40,768 nucleotides of DNA from Brevibacterium permense (GCF_025506275.1 NZ_QYCP01000070.1:1-40768), one strand, 5' to 3'; shown: positions 17,270 through 26,354, numbered from the stretch's first letter. The notes: generated by a model not told the origin, from the sequence alone. Program-made: numbers and translations.

Positions 17270-18340
17270 ATGACTGAGTTGTTCGAACCGCTGACACTGC
17301 GCGGAACCGAGATCCCCAATCGCATCTGGCTCGCCCCGATGTGCCAGTATTCCTGCGAAGCCGAAGACGGAATGCCCGGCCCCTGGCATCTCGTCCACCT
17401 CGGTGCCCGGGCGCAGGGCGGATTCGGGCTCATCCTCACCGAAGCCTCCGCCGTCGTCCCCGAGGGACGCATCTCACCGCAGGACGCCGGGATCTGGAAC
17501 GACGATCAGGCCGAATCTTGGTCGGCCGTCGTCGACTTCGTCCATTCCCAGGGCAGCGTCATCGGCATCCAACTCGCCCACGCCGGCCGCAAGGCCAGCA
17601 CCTATCGCCCCTTCACCGGCGAACCGAAGGGCAGCGTCCCCGAATCCGAGGGAGGATGGCCGACGCTCGGCGCCAGTCCCATCGCCTACCCGAAGCTGGC
17701 CGAGCCTGCGGAGATGACGAAAGACGATATCGCCGAGGTGGTCGCCGCCTTCGCGGCTGCTGCCCGCCGTGCGATCGACGCCGGGTTCGACCTCGTCGAA
17801 CTCCACGCGGCCCACGGCTATCTGCTCCATTCGTTCCTGTCACCGCTGTCGAACCAGCGCAGCGACGAATACGGCGGCGATCTCGCCGGCCGGTCCCGGC
17901 TGCTCCATGAGGTCTATGCGGCCGTGCGCGCCGAAGTCGGCGAGGATGTGCCGGTGTTCGTACGCATCTCGGCCAGCGAATGGACCGACGGCGGATTCGA
18001 CATCGCCGAAGCCGCCGAGGTCAGCCGTGCGCTGTCGGAGGCCGGAGTCGACCTCATCGACGTCTCCTCGGGCGGCAACTATCCGGTGCGGATCCCCATC
18101 GGTCCTGGATACCAGGTGTCGCTGGCCGCCGCGATCCGCGCCGAGGGGGTGCCGACCGGCGCCGTCGGACTCATCACCGATCCGAAGCAGGCCGAGACCA
18201 TCCTCAGCACGGGACAGGCCGATGCGATCTTCATGGCCCGAGCAGCCCTGCGCGAACCTTCCTGGCCGCAGCGGGCCGCCCATGTTCTCGGAGCCGAACC
18301 CGGACCCTACCCTCCGCAGTACACCCGCGGAGCCTGGTGA
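17270..18340 (+). CDS. NADH:flavin oxidoreductase, Old Yellow Enzyme family (YqjM-like)
   Basis: A 356-residue (beta/alpha)8 FMN enzyme. The N-terminal LAPMCQYSCEAEDG has the Cys characteristic of the YqjM/XenA class. IQLAHAGRKAS gives the active-site His region, and FDLVELHAAHGYLLHSFLSPLSNQRSDEYGG is the family hallmark. The C-terminal RAALREPSWP is also typical. It reduces activated C=C bonds using NAD(P)H; the natural substrate is unknown, and stress detoxification is commonly proposed. It lies in a plus-strand run between the PcaD-like gene and the MBL-fold gene. Confidence 0.92.
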   Translation: MTELFEPLTLRGTEIPNRIWLAPMCQYSCEAEDGMPGPWHLVHLGARAQGGFGLILTEASAVVPEGRISPQDAGIWNDDQAESWSAVVDFVHSQGSVIGIQLAHAGRKASTYRPFTGEPKGSVPESEGGWPTLGASPIAYPKLAEPAEMTKDDIAEVVAAFAAAARRAIDAGFDLVELHAAHGYLLHSFLSPLSNQRSDEYGGDLAGRSRLLHEVYAAVRAEVGEDVPVFVRISASEWTDGGFDIAEAAEVSRALSEAGVDLIDVSSGGNYPVRIPIGPGYQVSLAAAIRAEGVPTGAVGLITDPKQAETILSTGQADAIFMARAALREPSWPQRAAHVLGAEPGPYPPQYTRGAW

Positions 18341-18388
18341 CCTGTCCCTGAACCTCGGAAGCATCAGCACAGATTGAGGAGTTTGGAA

Positions 18389-19042
18389 ATGCACACGATC
18401 GAAACCGAGCACGTCATCATCCGCTCTATCGCGGTCTCCGAGATGGCGAACAACGTCTATCTGCTCACCGCCAAGGAGACCGGCTCCCAGGTGCTCATCG
18501 ACGCCGCCGACGACGCCGAGGCGATCACCGAACTCATCGACTCGGGTGCCCAGGACACCGTCGCGGAACCCATGCTGCGAGCGATCATCACCACGCACCA
18601 GCACTGGGATCATATTCGGGCACTGCCTGCCACCTCGGCGAACTATTCGGAGGCGATGACGATCGCCGGTGCCGCGGACGCGGCCGCCATCACCGAGGCG
18701 GAAGGAGTGGAGATCGCGCACTCTGTCGATCACCTCGATGTCGGGGACTTCGGCGGATTCGTCCTCCAAGCCATCGCACTGCGCGGGCACACTCCCGGCT
18801 CGATCGCACTGCTTCTGCGCGACGGCGGTCAGACGCTCCTGTTCTCCGGCGACTCGCTGTTTCCGGGCGGGCCGGGCAAGACCTGGTCGGCGGAGGACTT
18901 CACCTGTCTCATGGACGACCTCGAGGAGCGGGTCTTCGGCGAACTTCCGGACGAGACTCTCGTCCTGCCCGGACATGGGGACTCGACGACCCTGGGTGAG
19001 GAACGTCCGAAACTGGGGGAATGGCGCGAGCGCGGCTGGTGA
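18389..19042 (+). CDS. Metallo-beta-lactamase-fold hydrolase
   Basis: A 217-residue MBL-fold protein resembling glyoxalase II-like hydrolases. The metal motif THQHWDHI has HxHxDH, HTPGSIAL is the second His, FSGDSLF the bridging Asp, and LPGHGDSTT the last His. The start ATG 18389 is fixed by GAGGAG at 18376-18381; an upstream in-frame TTG lacks this spacing. The function may be thioester or lactone hydrolysis and cannot be specified further. The proximity to OYE (48 bp) suggests joint expression in detoxification. Confidence 0.88.
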   Translation: MHTIETEHVIIRSIAVSEMANNVYLLTAKETGSQVLIDAADDAEAITELIDSGAQDTVAEPMLRAIITTHQHWDHIRALPATSANYSEAMTIAGAADAAAITEAEGVEIAHSVDHLDVGDFGGFVLQAIALRGHTPGSIALLLRDGGQTLLFSGDSLFPGGPGKTWSAEDFTCLMDDLEERVFGELPDETLVLPGHGDSTTLGEERPKLGEWRERGW

Positions 19043-19056
19043 CCGCAGTTCGCCCG

Positions 19057-19641
19057 TCAGCTCGACAGTGCTGCGAAGCCGAAGAGCGCCCAGACGATGG
19101 CGAGGAGACCCACGGCGATGATGCCGATGTTCCACCTCGTCTCGATGACACGCTGCCCACCGGGGTTGGCGAGTTCTGCGTCGCTGAGCGACGAATAGCG
19201 CTCGAGCACGGTATCGACGGCCGGGCTCGGATTCTCGACGAACCGGCGCATACCGTGCTCATCCTTCTCCCACTTCTTGCCTTTGCCGGCCAGCGGCCAT
19301 GAGGCGAATTTCTTCTCATGGGTGCGCACGCTCAGACCGAAGTGGGTCTCGAAGCCGTCGACGAGGTTCCACGGGATCGTCACGGTCTGCAGCGGATTGA
19401 CCAAGATGAGCTGCTGTCTGTGCAGCTCGACGCGGGGATGCCGATAGCAGACGAAGACCAAGGTGCCGACGGCCAGAGGGATGCCTGCGGCGGCCAGACC
19501 GCGCAGCGTGAAATCGCCGAAGAGGATCGAGAGCACGCCCAAGGCACAGAGCCCGCCGACGATGAAGAAGAGGGCGGTCGAACTCGTCGTCCGGACGACA
19601 GTCGGCTCGGTCTCATTGCGATCTATCTCACTGTCAGCCAC
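19057..19641 (-). CDS. PH domain-containing membrane protein
   Basis: A 194-residue protein. Two membrane helices at about residues 22-44 and 47-66 precede a bacterial PH-like domain (about residues 70-150; VELHRQQLILVNPLQTVTIPWNLVDGFE, FGLSVRTHEKKFASWPL). This matches the actinobacterial low-molecular-weight antigen 6-like family. A final helix covers about 170-190. Function is unknown. The start is GTG 19641, with TAGGAT 6 nt upstream. It converges with the MBL gene, 14 bp apart. Confidence 0.82.
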   Translation of the reverse strand: MADSEIDRNETEPTVVRTTSSTALFFIVGGLCALGVLSILFGDFTLRGLAAAGIPLAVGTLVFVCYRHPRVELHRQQLILVNPLQTVTIPWNLVDGFETHFGLSVRTHEKKFASWPLAGKGKKWEKDEHGMRRFVENPSPAVDTVLERYSSLSDAELANPGGQRVIETRWNIGIIAVGLLAIVWALFGFAALSS

Positions 19642-19653
19642 CTGATCATCCTA
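19642..19653 (-). promoter_or_regulatory. -10 element of leaderless promoter for the PH-domain gene
   Basis: On the minus strand TAGGAT (19653-19648) is followed by 6 nt (GATCAG) and then GTG 19641. The hexamer and spacing are identical to those of the membrane-protein gene at 11565. Confidence 0.45.
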
Positions 19654-19778
19654 TCCATTGAGACTGAACAAAAGTTGTCTGTTCCCTTGGTTTCGAAACG
19701 GTAACGATTCCGAAATTTGCTCATTATGTGGACTCCGTCACAGTCGCCGGTGAATTAACTTTGTTGCAATCCATGTGA

Positions 19779-19897
19779 AAAACATGAACGCGGTCACATG
19801 CGCTTCGGTCTCTGCCGAAATGCTTCACGTGACCGGAATGCACTCCGGTTTTGGGGTGCAAGAACGAGGGTGACTCGCCCTAGAACAACAAGGAGAG
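19779..19897 (+). promoter_or_regulatory. Structured leader / operator region of the peptide ABC operon
   Basis: Upstream of the binding-protein gene are several dyads in succession. CGGTCAC (19791-19797) pairs with GTGACCG (19829-19835) and encloses TTCGG/CCGAA. CCGGA/TCCGG follows around 19833-19848, then CGAG-GGTGA-CTCG near 19865-19877. A separate CATGT-GAAAA-ACATG dyad lies near 19772-19786. The strong ribosome-binding site AAGGAGAG ends at 19897, just before GTG 19901. This could be an RNA leader that controls the operon, or tandem operators; which is unclear. Confidence 0.45.
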
Positions 19898-19900
19898 AAC

Positions 19901-21706
19901 GTGAACAAGCGCTTCCTCGCGGCTGGTGCCTCTGTGGCTGCCGCTGCAATGGTGCTCACCGCCTGCACACCCCCTGGCGGAGGCGATGACGACGAAGCAT
20001 CGAAGGACACCGCCATCAACATCGGTTGGAACGAATCTTTCCGATCGATGAACACGCTGACCGCCAACGGCAATGCAACCTCGAACGCCATTCTCACCTA
20101 CATGATGAATGACAACTTCGGGTACTACGACGGTGACCTCGAAGTTCAGGACGGAGCCCTCGGCAAGGTCGAACAGGTTTCCGAAGACCCGCTCAAGGTC
20201 AAGTACACATTCAATGATGATGCCAAGTGGTCCGACGGCACCCCCGTCGACGCCGCCGACCTGGCGCTGACCTGGGCCGGCACCTCGGCGAACTTCAACA
20301 CCGTCGAAGCGAACAACAACGACGACGGAACGGTGAAGAAGAACGACGCGAAGACCGTCTACTTCGACTCCTCGACCGCCGGTTCGGCTCTGGTGAAGAA
20401 GTTCCCGGAGATCTCCGATGACGGCAAGGAGATCACCCTCGAATACTCCAAGCCCTTCGCTGACTGGCAGACCGAATTCGGCACCGGTGCCGACGGCGTC
20501 GGTGTGCCCGCCCATATCGTGGCGAAGAAGGCGCTGGGCATCGACGATGCCCAGAAGGGCAAGGATGCGATCCTCAAGGCCATCAAGGACAAGGACACCG
20601 AGAAGCTGTCGAAGATCTCGAACACCTGGAACACCGGGTTCGACTTCACCTCAATGCCGAAGGACAAGGACCTGCTGGTCCACAACGGTCCGTACAAGAT
20701 GACGAAGTTCGAAGAGGGGCAGTATGTCACCCTCGAACTCGACGACAAGTACTCCGGCCCCATCAAGCCGAAGGTCAAGACCGTCACGGTCCGCTACAAC
20801 GGCGACCCGATGGCAATGATCCAGGCGATCGAGAACGGCGAGGTCGACATGACTCAGCCGCAGGCGACCGCCGACGTGCTCTCCGCCGCCGAGAAGATCG
20901 ACGGCGTCACCGTCGATGCCGCCGATGGTGCGACCTACGAACACGTCGACTTCACCTTCGACAACAAGGGGCCTTTTGATCCTGCTGCCAACGGCGGCGA
21001 CAAGGAGAAGGCGAAGAAGGTCCGTCAGGCGTTCCTCAAGGCTCTGCCCCGTGAGGACATCGTCGAGAAGATCATCAAGCCGCTCAATGACAAAGCTGTC
21101 ACCCGTGATTCGTACTCGCAGGTGCCCGGATCGCCGATGTACGACGCGATCGCCAAGGCCAATGGCGTCGCCGATGCCGCAGATGGCGACGTCGAGGCCG
21201 CGAAGAAGCTGCTCAAGGAAGCCGGAGTGGACTCACCGACCGTGCGTGTCATGTACGACAACACGAACTCGCGTCGTCAGCAGGAGTTCCAGCTGATCAA
21301 GGAATCGGCGGAGAAGGCCGGCTTCAAGATCAAGGACGTCGGCGACGTCAACTGGGGTACCCGCCTCGGTGACGGCACCTATGATGTTTCGCTGTTCGGT
21401 TGGCAGTCCGAGGGCACCGGCGTGACCGAGAACGATGCGAACTTCCGCTACGGTGCTCAGAACAACTACGGCGGCTACAAGAGCGAGAAGATGAACAAAA
21501 TCCTCGACAAGCTTCTCGTGTCCAAGGAAGATGAGCAGCAGGATCTCCTCATCGACATGGAGAAGCAGCTGACAGAAGATGCCTTCGGTGCGCCGATCTT
21601 CCAGTTCCCCGAACTGACGATCTACCGTGACAGCGTGAAGAACGTGAAGTCGACCGCTGTGTCGCCGACGATGTTCTGGAACTACTGGGAATGGGAAGTC
21701 AACTGA
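19901..21706 (+). CDS. Peptide ABC transporter substrate-binding lipoprotein (SBP family 5)
   Basis: A 601-residue lipoprotein. The signal peptide ends in MVLTACTPPGG with the lipobox LTAC. The following SBP_bac_5 architecture is clear: INIGWNESFRSMN, DDAKWSDGTPVDAADLALTWAG, a second domain from about residue 250, and the terminal FQFPELTIYRD segment. It would capture peptides outside the membrane for the permease pair encoded next. The start is GTG with a near-perfect ribosome-binding site. It is likely made in excess of the permeases, because a 13-bp hairpin lies between the genes. Exact peptide specificity cannot be read from the sequence. Confidence 0.93.
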   Translation: MNKRFLAAGASVAAAAMVLTACTPPGGGDDDEASKDTAINIGWNESFRSMNTLTANGNATSNAILTYMMNDNFGYYDGDLEVQDGALGKVEQVSEDPLKVKYTFNDDAKWSDGTPVDAADLALTWAGTSANFNTVEANNNDDGTVKKNDAKTVYFDSSTAGSALVKKFPEISDDGKEITLEYSKPFADWQTEFGTGADGVGVPAHIVAKKALGIDDAQKGKDAILKAIKDKDTEKLSKISNTWNTGFDFTSMPKDKDLLVHNGPYKMTKFEEGQYVTLELDDKYSGPIKPKVKTVTVRYNGDPMAMIQAIENGEVDMTQPQATADVLSAAEKIDGVTVDAADGATYEHVDFTFDNKGPFDPAANGGDKEKAKKVRQAFLKALPREDIVEKIIKPLNDKAVTRDSYSQVPGSPMYDAIAKANGVADAADGDVEAAKKLLKEAGVDSPTVRVMYDNTNSRRQQEFQLIKESAEKAGFKIKDVGDVNWGTRLGDGTYDVSLFGWQSEGTGVTENDANFRYGAQNNYGGYKSEKMNKILDKLLVSKEDEQQDLLIDMEKQLTEDAFGAPIFQFPELTIYRDSVKNVKSTAVSPTMFWNYWEWEVN

Positions 21707-21746
21707 TTCGCGACTGACGCGATCGGTTCTTCTCCACCCAAGCCTT

Positions 21747-21775
21747 CTGTGGGGATCACTGTGTGATCCCCACAG
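21747..21775 (+). terminator. Intra-operon hairpin between binding protein and permease
   Basis: A perfect 13-bp stem (CTGTGGGGATCAC / GTGATCCCCACAG) with a 3-nt loop, followed by CGGCGTTTTC. It probably acts as a partial terminator or as a 3' stabiliser of the binding-protein mRNA, a common way to give more binding protein than permease. Confidence 0.65.
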
Positions 21776-21810
21776 CGGCGTTTTCGGAAGATTGAAACGG
21801 AACCCCCATC

Positions 21811-23355
21811 ATGATCAGATTCATCCTCCGACGATTGCTGTCGACAGCGCTCGTGCTCCTCGTCGTCACCTTCGTCCTCTACCTGCTCCTCAACGTCGCG
21901 CTCGACTTCTTCTGGGACCTGCGCGCGAGCACCTCACCGAACATCGAAGCTCTCTACGAGTCGCGTCGACGTCTCCTCGACCTCGACACGCCGGCCATCG
22001 TCCGCTACTTCAAATGGCTGGCTGGCGTCGGCGGCTGCGCCATCGGCCAATGTGACTTCGGCATCGCCTGGAAGTCGGGCCAAGAAGTCACAGAACAGCT
22101 GCAGGGCGCGATCGTCAACACGATCAAGCTCATCACCGCCTCTACGGTCGTGGCCATCATCCTCGGCATCGCCGTCGGAATGATCTCGGCCATCCGCCAG
22201 TACTCGGGCTTCGACTACTTCATCACCTTCGTCTCGTTCCTCCTCTACTCGCTGCCCGTCTTCTGGGTGGCGGTGCTGCTCAAGCAGTACGGAGCGATCG
22301 ACATCAACAACTTCATCAACGATCCGACCCTGGAATCCTGGTGGCCGATCATCATCGGCTGCGTGGCCATGGGGCTGTTCTGGATGGGTGCGCTCGGCGG
22401 CAGCGCGAAGCGTCGTGTCATCACGTTCGCCGCCGCAGCGGTCATCACCTTCGGCACCATCTACTACATCCTCGCCAGCGGCTGGATGCAGCACCCGACC
22501 ATCGGCCTCCTCGGCGTGGTCGTCATCGGCGCCGGTGGAGCCATCGTCATGACGTACCTCTCAACGGGGCTGAAGAACCGGCGCGTGCTGTACGCAACGC
22601 TGACCACAGTCGCCGTCGGCGTGCTGCTCTACTGGCCGCTGATGAACCTCTTCTACTACGTCGACATGAACTGGTTGTGGATGTTCGGGCTCTTCATCGT
22701 CGCGATCGCCGTCGCCGTCGGCATCGGTCTGGCATTCCGAGGCCCGGATCCCTGGGATACCGCGCGCACGACGAGCTTCACGGCCATCATCGTGGCAGTG
22801 CTCATCTTCTCCGACCGTGTGCTGCAGGGCTGGCAGGAGTATTCGGACGACCCGGCCATCAACAATCGTCCGATCGCGACGATCGGTGCATCGGCGCCGA
22901 ATATCGACGGGGACTTCTGGATCACGAACCTCGACTCGTTCACTCACCTGCTGCTGCCGTCGATCGCTCTCGTCCTCATCTCCTTCGCCTCGTACACCCG
23001 CTATACCCGCGGTTCGATGCTCGAGGTCCTGGGGCAGGACTACATCCGCACGGCACGAGCCAAAGGCCTCAACGAACGTACGGTGATCATGCGGCACGCT
23101 ATGCGCAATGCGCTGCTGCCATTGGCCTCGGTCGTTCCCGTCGACATCATCACAATGATCGGCGGTGCCGTCATCACGGAGACGATCTTCGGCTGGAACG
23201 GCATGGGCAAGCTCTTCATCGACTCGCTGAGACAGGCAGAGCTCGACCCGGTCATGGCCTACATCCTGATCACAGGCCTGCTCGCCATCATCGCCAACCT
23301 GGTCGCGGACTTCCTCTATGCCGTCCTCGACCCGAGAATCCGAGTGAACGCATGA
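21811..23355 (+). CDS. Peptide ABC transporter permease, DppB-like, with large membrane insertion
   Basis: A 514-residue protein. The canonical DppB parts are present: first helix MIRFILRRLLSTALVLLVV, VNTIKLITASTVVAIILGIAVG, SFLLYSLPVFWVAV, and the coupling loop GSMLEVLGQDYIRTARAKGL followed by ETIFGWNGMGKLF. Usual length is about 310-340 residues. Here about 200 extra residues (about 170-370) with roughly six hydrophobic segments lie between the third helix and the ABC-coupling loop. The coding frame is continuous and in normal codon use, so this is not a frameshift. The stop overlaps the next gene's ATG by 4 bp. Confidence 0.9.
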   Translation: MIRFILRRLLSTALVLLVVTFVLYLLLNVALDFFWDLRASTSPNIEALYESRRRLLDLDTPAIVRYFKWLAGVGGCAIGQCDFGIAWKSGQEVTEQLQGAIVNTIKLITASTVVAIILGIAVGMISAIRQYSGFDYFITFVSFLLYSLPVFWVAVLLKQYGAIDINNFINDPTLESWWPIIIGCVAMGLFWMGALGGSAKRRVITFAAAAVITFGTIYYILASGWMQHPTIGLLGVVVIGAGGAIVMTYLSTGLKNRRVLYATLTTVAVGVLLYWPLMNLFYYVDMNWLWMFGLFIVAIAVAVGIGLAFRGPDPWDTARTTSFTAIIVAVLIFSDRVLQGWQEYSDDPAINNRPIATIGASAPNIDGDFWITNLDSFTHLLLPSIALVLISFASYTRYTRGSMLEVLGQDYIRTARAKGLNERTVIMRHAMRNALLPLASVVPVDIITMIGGAVITETIFGWNGMGKLFIDSLRQAELDPVMAYILITGLLAIIANLVADFLYAVLDPRIRVNA

Positions 23356-24383
23356 GTACTGACAACGACAAACAGAACGCTCTCGCCCTCGACGAAGTCG
23401 GGGACAATGCGATCGAGTCGAAGGAAACCGAAGGTCTTTCCCAGGGCAAGATCGTCCTGCGCAAATTCCTCCGTCACAAAGGCGCGATGATCTCCATCGT
23501 CGTCCTCGTGCTCGTGGCCATCTTCGCCTTCAGCGCACAGGGCTTCGGCGCTGTGCCAGGGTGGTGGAAGTTCAGTCATACTGCCTCCGGGCCCGTGGTC
23601 AACCCTGGAGGAGCCCCGACCTGGTCGTTCGCGAACTTCTTCTCACTCGGCGATCACCCGTTCGGCCAGGATGAGATCGGTCGTGACAACTTCGCCCGAG
23701 TGATGAAAGGGACGCAGATCTCTCTCGTCGTCATGTTCATCATCGGCATCGTCTGCCTGATCATCGGCACGGTCGTCGGCGCCGTCGCGGGCTACTACCG
23801 CGGTTGGGTCGATTCGGTGCTCATGCGCATCACCGATGGCTTCGTCATCCTGCCGGTCATCGTCGTCGGATCGATCCTCGGCGTGCTCGTCGGCGGAGCG
23901 AACGGCCCATTGCTCGGTGTGGCTCTCGGGTGCATCCTCTGGGTCGGCCTCGCACGTCTCGTCCGCGGTGACTTCATGTCCCTGCGCGAACGCGAGTTCG
24001 TCGACTCGGCCCGCGTGGCCGGAGCGAGCGATTTCCGGATCATGTTCAAGCACATGCTGCCCAACGCCATGGGCGTCATCATCGTCAACACGACACTGAT
24101 CATGAGCCAGGCGATCGTGCTCGAAGCCTCGCTGAGCTACCTCGGCTTCGGCATCAAACCGCCCGGCATCTCGTTGGGTCAGCTCATCAGCGAATACCAG
24201 ACCTCCTTCGCCACCCGTCCGTGGCTGTTCTGGTGGCCCGGCTTGTTCATCATCGTCATCGCTCTGTGTGTGAACTTCATCGGCGACGGTCTGCGCGACG
24301 CGTTCGACCCGCGGATGAAGACCATCCCGAGCTGGAGGAAGATGAAGAAGGCCGAGCGCATGGCACAGAAAGAGGCGAAGTGA
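23352..24383 (+). CDS. Peptide ABC transporter permease, DppC-like
   Basis: A 343-residue permease. An acidic N-terminal tail and the OppC_N segment KIVLRKFLRHKGAMISIVVLVLV precede PFGQDEIGRDNFARVMKGTQISL, typical of DppC. The coupling loop is REREFVDSARVAGASDFRIMFKHMLPN and the last helices include FLGFG-like SYLGFGIKPP. It pairs with the upstream DppB-like protein to form the membrane channel. The ATG overlaps the upstream stop (ATGA) and its stop overlaps the ATPase start (TGATG), so the whole set is translationally coupled. An upstream open frame to 22341 is not coding. Confidence 0.93.
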   Translation: MSTDNDKQNALALDEVGDNAIESKETEGLSQGKIVLRKFLRHKGAMISIVVLVLVAIFAFSAQGFGAVPGWWKFSHTASGPVVNPGGAPTWSFANFFSLGDHPFGQDEIGRDNFARVMKGTQISLVVMFIIGIVCLIIGTVVGAVAGYYRGWVDSVLMRITDGFVILPVIVVGSILGVLVGGANGPLLGVALGCILWVGLARLVRGDFMSLREREFVDSARVAGASDFRIMFKHMLPNAMGVIIVNTTLIMSQAIVLEASLSYLGFGIKPPGISLGQLISEYQTSFATRPWLFWWPGLFIIVIALCVNFIGDGLRDAFDPRMKTIPSWRKMKKAERMAQKEAK

Positions 24384-26305
24384 TGGCTGAGAAGAAAGCA
24401 GACGCCCAGCCGAAGACCGGCTCCCCGATCCTCGAGGTCTACGACCTCGGAGTCCAGTTCTGGGTCAGCGACGAATGGTGGATGGCCGCCGAGCACCTCG
24501 ACTACACGGTCAATGCCGGCGAGGTGCTCGCGATCGTCGGCGAGTCCGGCTCCGGAAAGTCGCAGTCGAGCATGTCACTGCTCGGCCTCCTGCCGAGCAA
24601 CGGCCGTGCGACCGGCTCAGCGAAGCTCAACGGGCGTGAACTCATCGGCATGCCTCCGGAGAAGATGCAGGCCGTGCGCGGCAACGACATCTCCGTGATC
24701 TTCCAGGAGCCGATGACTGCGCTCAACCCGGTCTACACCGCCGGGTACCAGATCGTGGAGACGCTGCGCGTCCACCTCGACATCGGTCCCACTGAGGCGA
24801 AGCAACGGGCGCTCGAGCTCATGCGGCTCGTCGAGATACCCGATCCGGAGGATCGGTTCCATTCGTTCCCGCACCAGCTCTCCGGCGGTCAGCGACAGCG
24901 CATCATGATCGCGCAGGCTCTGGCCTGCCAGCCGAAGCTGCTCATCGCCGATGAGCCGACCACGGCTCTCGACGTCACGGTGCAGGCCGAGATCCTCAAG
25001 CTCATGCGCGAACTGAAGTCTAAGCTCGACGCGGGCATCATCCTCATCACGCACGATATGGGCGTGGTGGCGGACATGGCCGACCGCATCATCGTCATGC
25101 GCGCCGGCAAGGTGGTCGAATCGGGTACCGCGGAGGAGATCTTCTACCACCCGCAGCACCCGTATACGAAGCAGCTCCTTGAGGCTGTTCCCCACCTCGG
25201 TGAGGGCACCGACAGCGAAGCATTCGGCGGCAACATCGACGATGTCGAGGCATCGCTGTCCGATATCACCTCCGATAAGGCCTCGCACGCCGATGACCCG
25301 GTCGGCGCACCGGACTCCGCCGCAGGTGGTGACGGTCTCTCCGAGGCCGGGGCTGCCGATATGGCCGTAGCCGAGGCGCGCGCTCAGGTGACCGCGCAGG
25401 ACCGTCCCGATATCGAGATGGACTCCACGGAGACGTACTACCATCCCGGTTCGCAGGCGGACTTCTCGAAGCCCTCGGCCCTGCAGCTGCGTGACGCCGC
25501 GATCGAGTACCCCGCCATCGGACGGAAGAAGGCCTTCCGCGCCGCTCACCACATCAATCTCATGATCGCCCCGGGCGAAGTCGTGGGCCTCGTGGGGGAG
25601 TCGGGTTCGGGCAAGACCACGATCGGTCGCGCCGCTCTGGGGCTGCTGCCCACCGTCGAAGGCGATATGGTCGTCAACGGCACGAGCATCAAGGGCCTGA
25701 GCAACAAGCAGATGAGGCCCCTGCGCAAGGAAGTCGGAATCGTGTTCCAGGATCCCGGTTCCTCGCTCAACCCGCGACTGCCGGTCGGAGAATCGATCGG
25801 TGAGCCTCTCTACCTCCATGAGGGGATGAAGGGCCCGCAGCTGAGCAAGCGAGTCGAGGAGCTGCTGACCGCGGTCGAACTGCCGACCTCGATGCGCAAC
25901 CGCTATCCGCACGAGCTCTCCGGCGGACAGCGTCAGCGCATCGGCATCGCCCGTGCCCTGACCCTGCAGCCGAAGCTGCTCATCGCCGATGAGCCGACCT
26001 CGGCCCTCGACGTGTCCGTGCAGGCGAAGGTCCTGGACCTGTTCGAAGGCCTGCAGAAGGAATACGGCTTTGCGTGCCTGTTCATCAGCCACGACCTGGC
26101 CGTGGTCGAGCGCATCGCCGAGCGCATCGCGGTGATGCGCCACGGCTACCTCGTCGAGATCGGCAAGTCCTCACAGGTCGTGTCGAACCCCGTCCACCCG
26201 TACACACAGCGTCTGCTGTCGGCGGTTCCCGTTCCGGATCCGCAGGAGCAGCGCAAGCGTCGGGAAGCCAGGGACGCGGTTCTCGAAGCCACGATGAACG
26301 CCTGA
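24383..26305 (+). CDS. Fused dual-domain peptide ABC transporter ATPase (DppD-DppF type)
   Basis: A 640-residue protein with two ABC ATPase domains. The first has Walker A GESGSGKS at residues 53-60, LSGGQRQRI, and LLIADEPTTALDVT; the second has GESGSGKT at about 404-411, LSGGQRQRIGIARAL, and LIADEPTSALDVS. Each ends with the oligopeptide-ATPase segment HPYTKQLLEAVP or HPYTQRLLSAVPVPDP, which in this family can carry a Fe-S or peptide-binding tail; no Cys cluster is seen here. A flexible acidic linker of about 100 residues separates them. Both sites look catalytically intact. It powers the permease pair and is the last gene of the operon. Confidence 0.95.
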   Translation: MAEKKADAQPKTGSPILEVYDLGVQFWVSDEWWMAAEHLDYTVNAGEVLAIVGESGSGKSQSSMSLLGLLPSNGRATGSAKLNGRELIGMPPEKMQAVRGNDISVIFQEPMTALNPVYTAGYQIVETLRVHLDIGPTEAKQRALELMRLVEIPDPEDRFHSFPHQLSGGQRQRIMIAQALACQPKLLIADEPTTALDVTVQAEILKLMRELKSKLDAGIILITHDMGVVADMADRIIVMRAGKVVESGTAEEIFYHPQHPYTKQLLEAVPHLGEGTDSEAFGGNIDDVEASLSDITSDKASHADDPVGAPDSAAGGDGLSEAGAADMAVAEARAQVTAQDRPDIEMDSTETYYHPGSQADFSKPSALQLRDAAIEYPAIGRKKAFRAAHHINLMIAPGEVVGLVGESGSGKTTIGRAALGLLPTVEGDMVVNGTSIKGLSNKQMRPLRKEVGIVFQDPGSSLNPRLPVGESIGEPLYLHEGMKGPQLSKRVEELLTAVELPTSMRNRYPHELSGGQRQRIGIARALTLQPKLLIADEPTSALDVSVQAKVLDLFEGLQKEYGFACLFISHDLAVVERIAERIAVMRHGYLVEIGKSSQVVSNPVHPYTQRLLSAVPVPDPQEQRKRREARDAVLEATMNA

Positions 26306-26321
26306 GTCCGCCCAAGCTGAC

Positions 26322-26353
26322 GGCCACCTGCACGCGAGAGCGTGCGGGTGGCC
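26322..26353 (+). terminator. Terminator-like hairpin ending the ABC operon
   Basis: A 14-bp stem with one G-T wobble (GGCCACCTGCACGC / GCGTGCGGGTGGCC) and a GAGA loop, 17 bp past the ATPase stop. It is followed by GTATAATTGTCTGTT rather than a pure U tract. Confidence 0.7.
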
Positions 26354-26354
26354 G

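Noticed and set aside
22341..23351. Upstream extension of the DppC-like permease frame
   Set aside because: The true start is ATG 23352 overlapping the upstream stop; the earlier part is a low-complexity shadow of the DppB-like gene.
24617..26143. 508-codon open frame antisense to the fused ABC ATPase
   Set aside because: The sense strand has two intact ATPase domains; the antisense product has His/Arg-rich composition without motifs.
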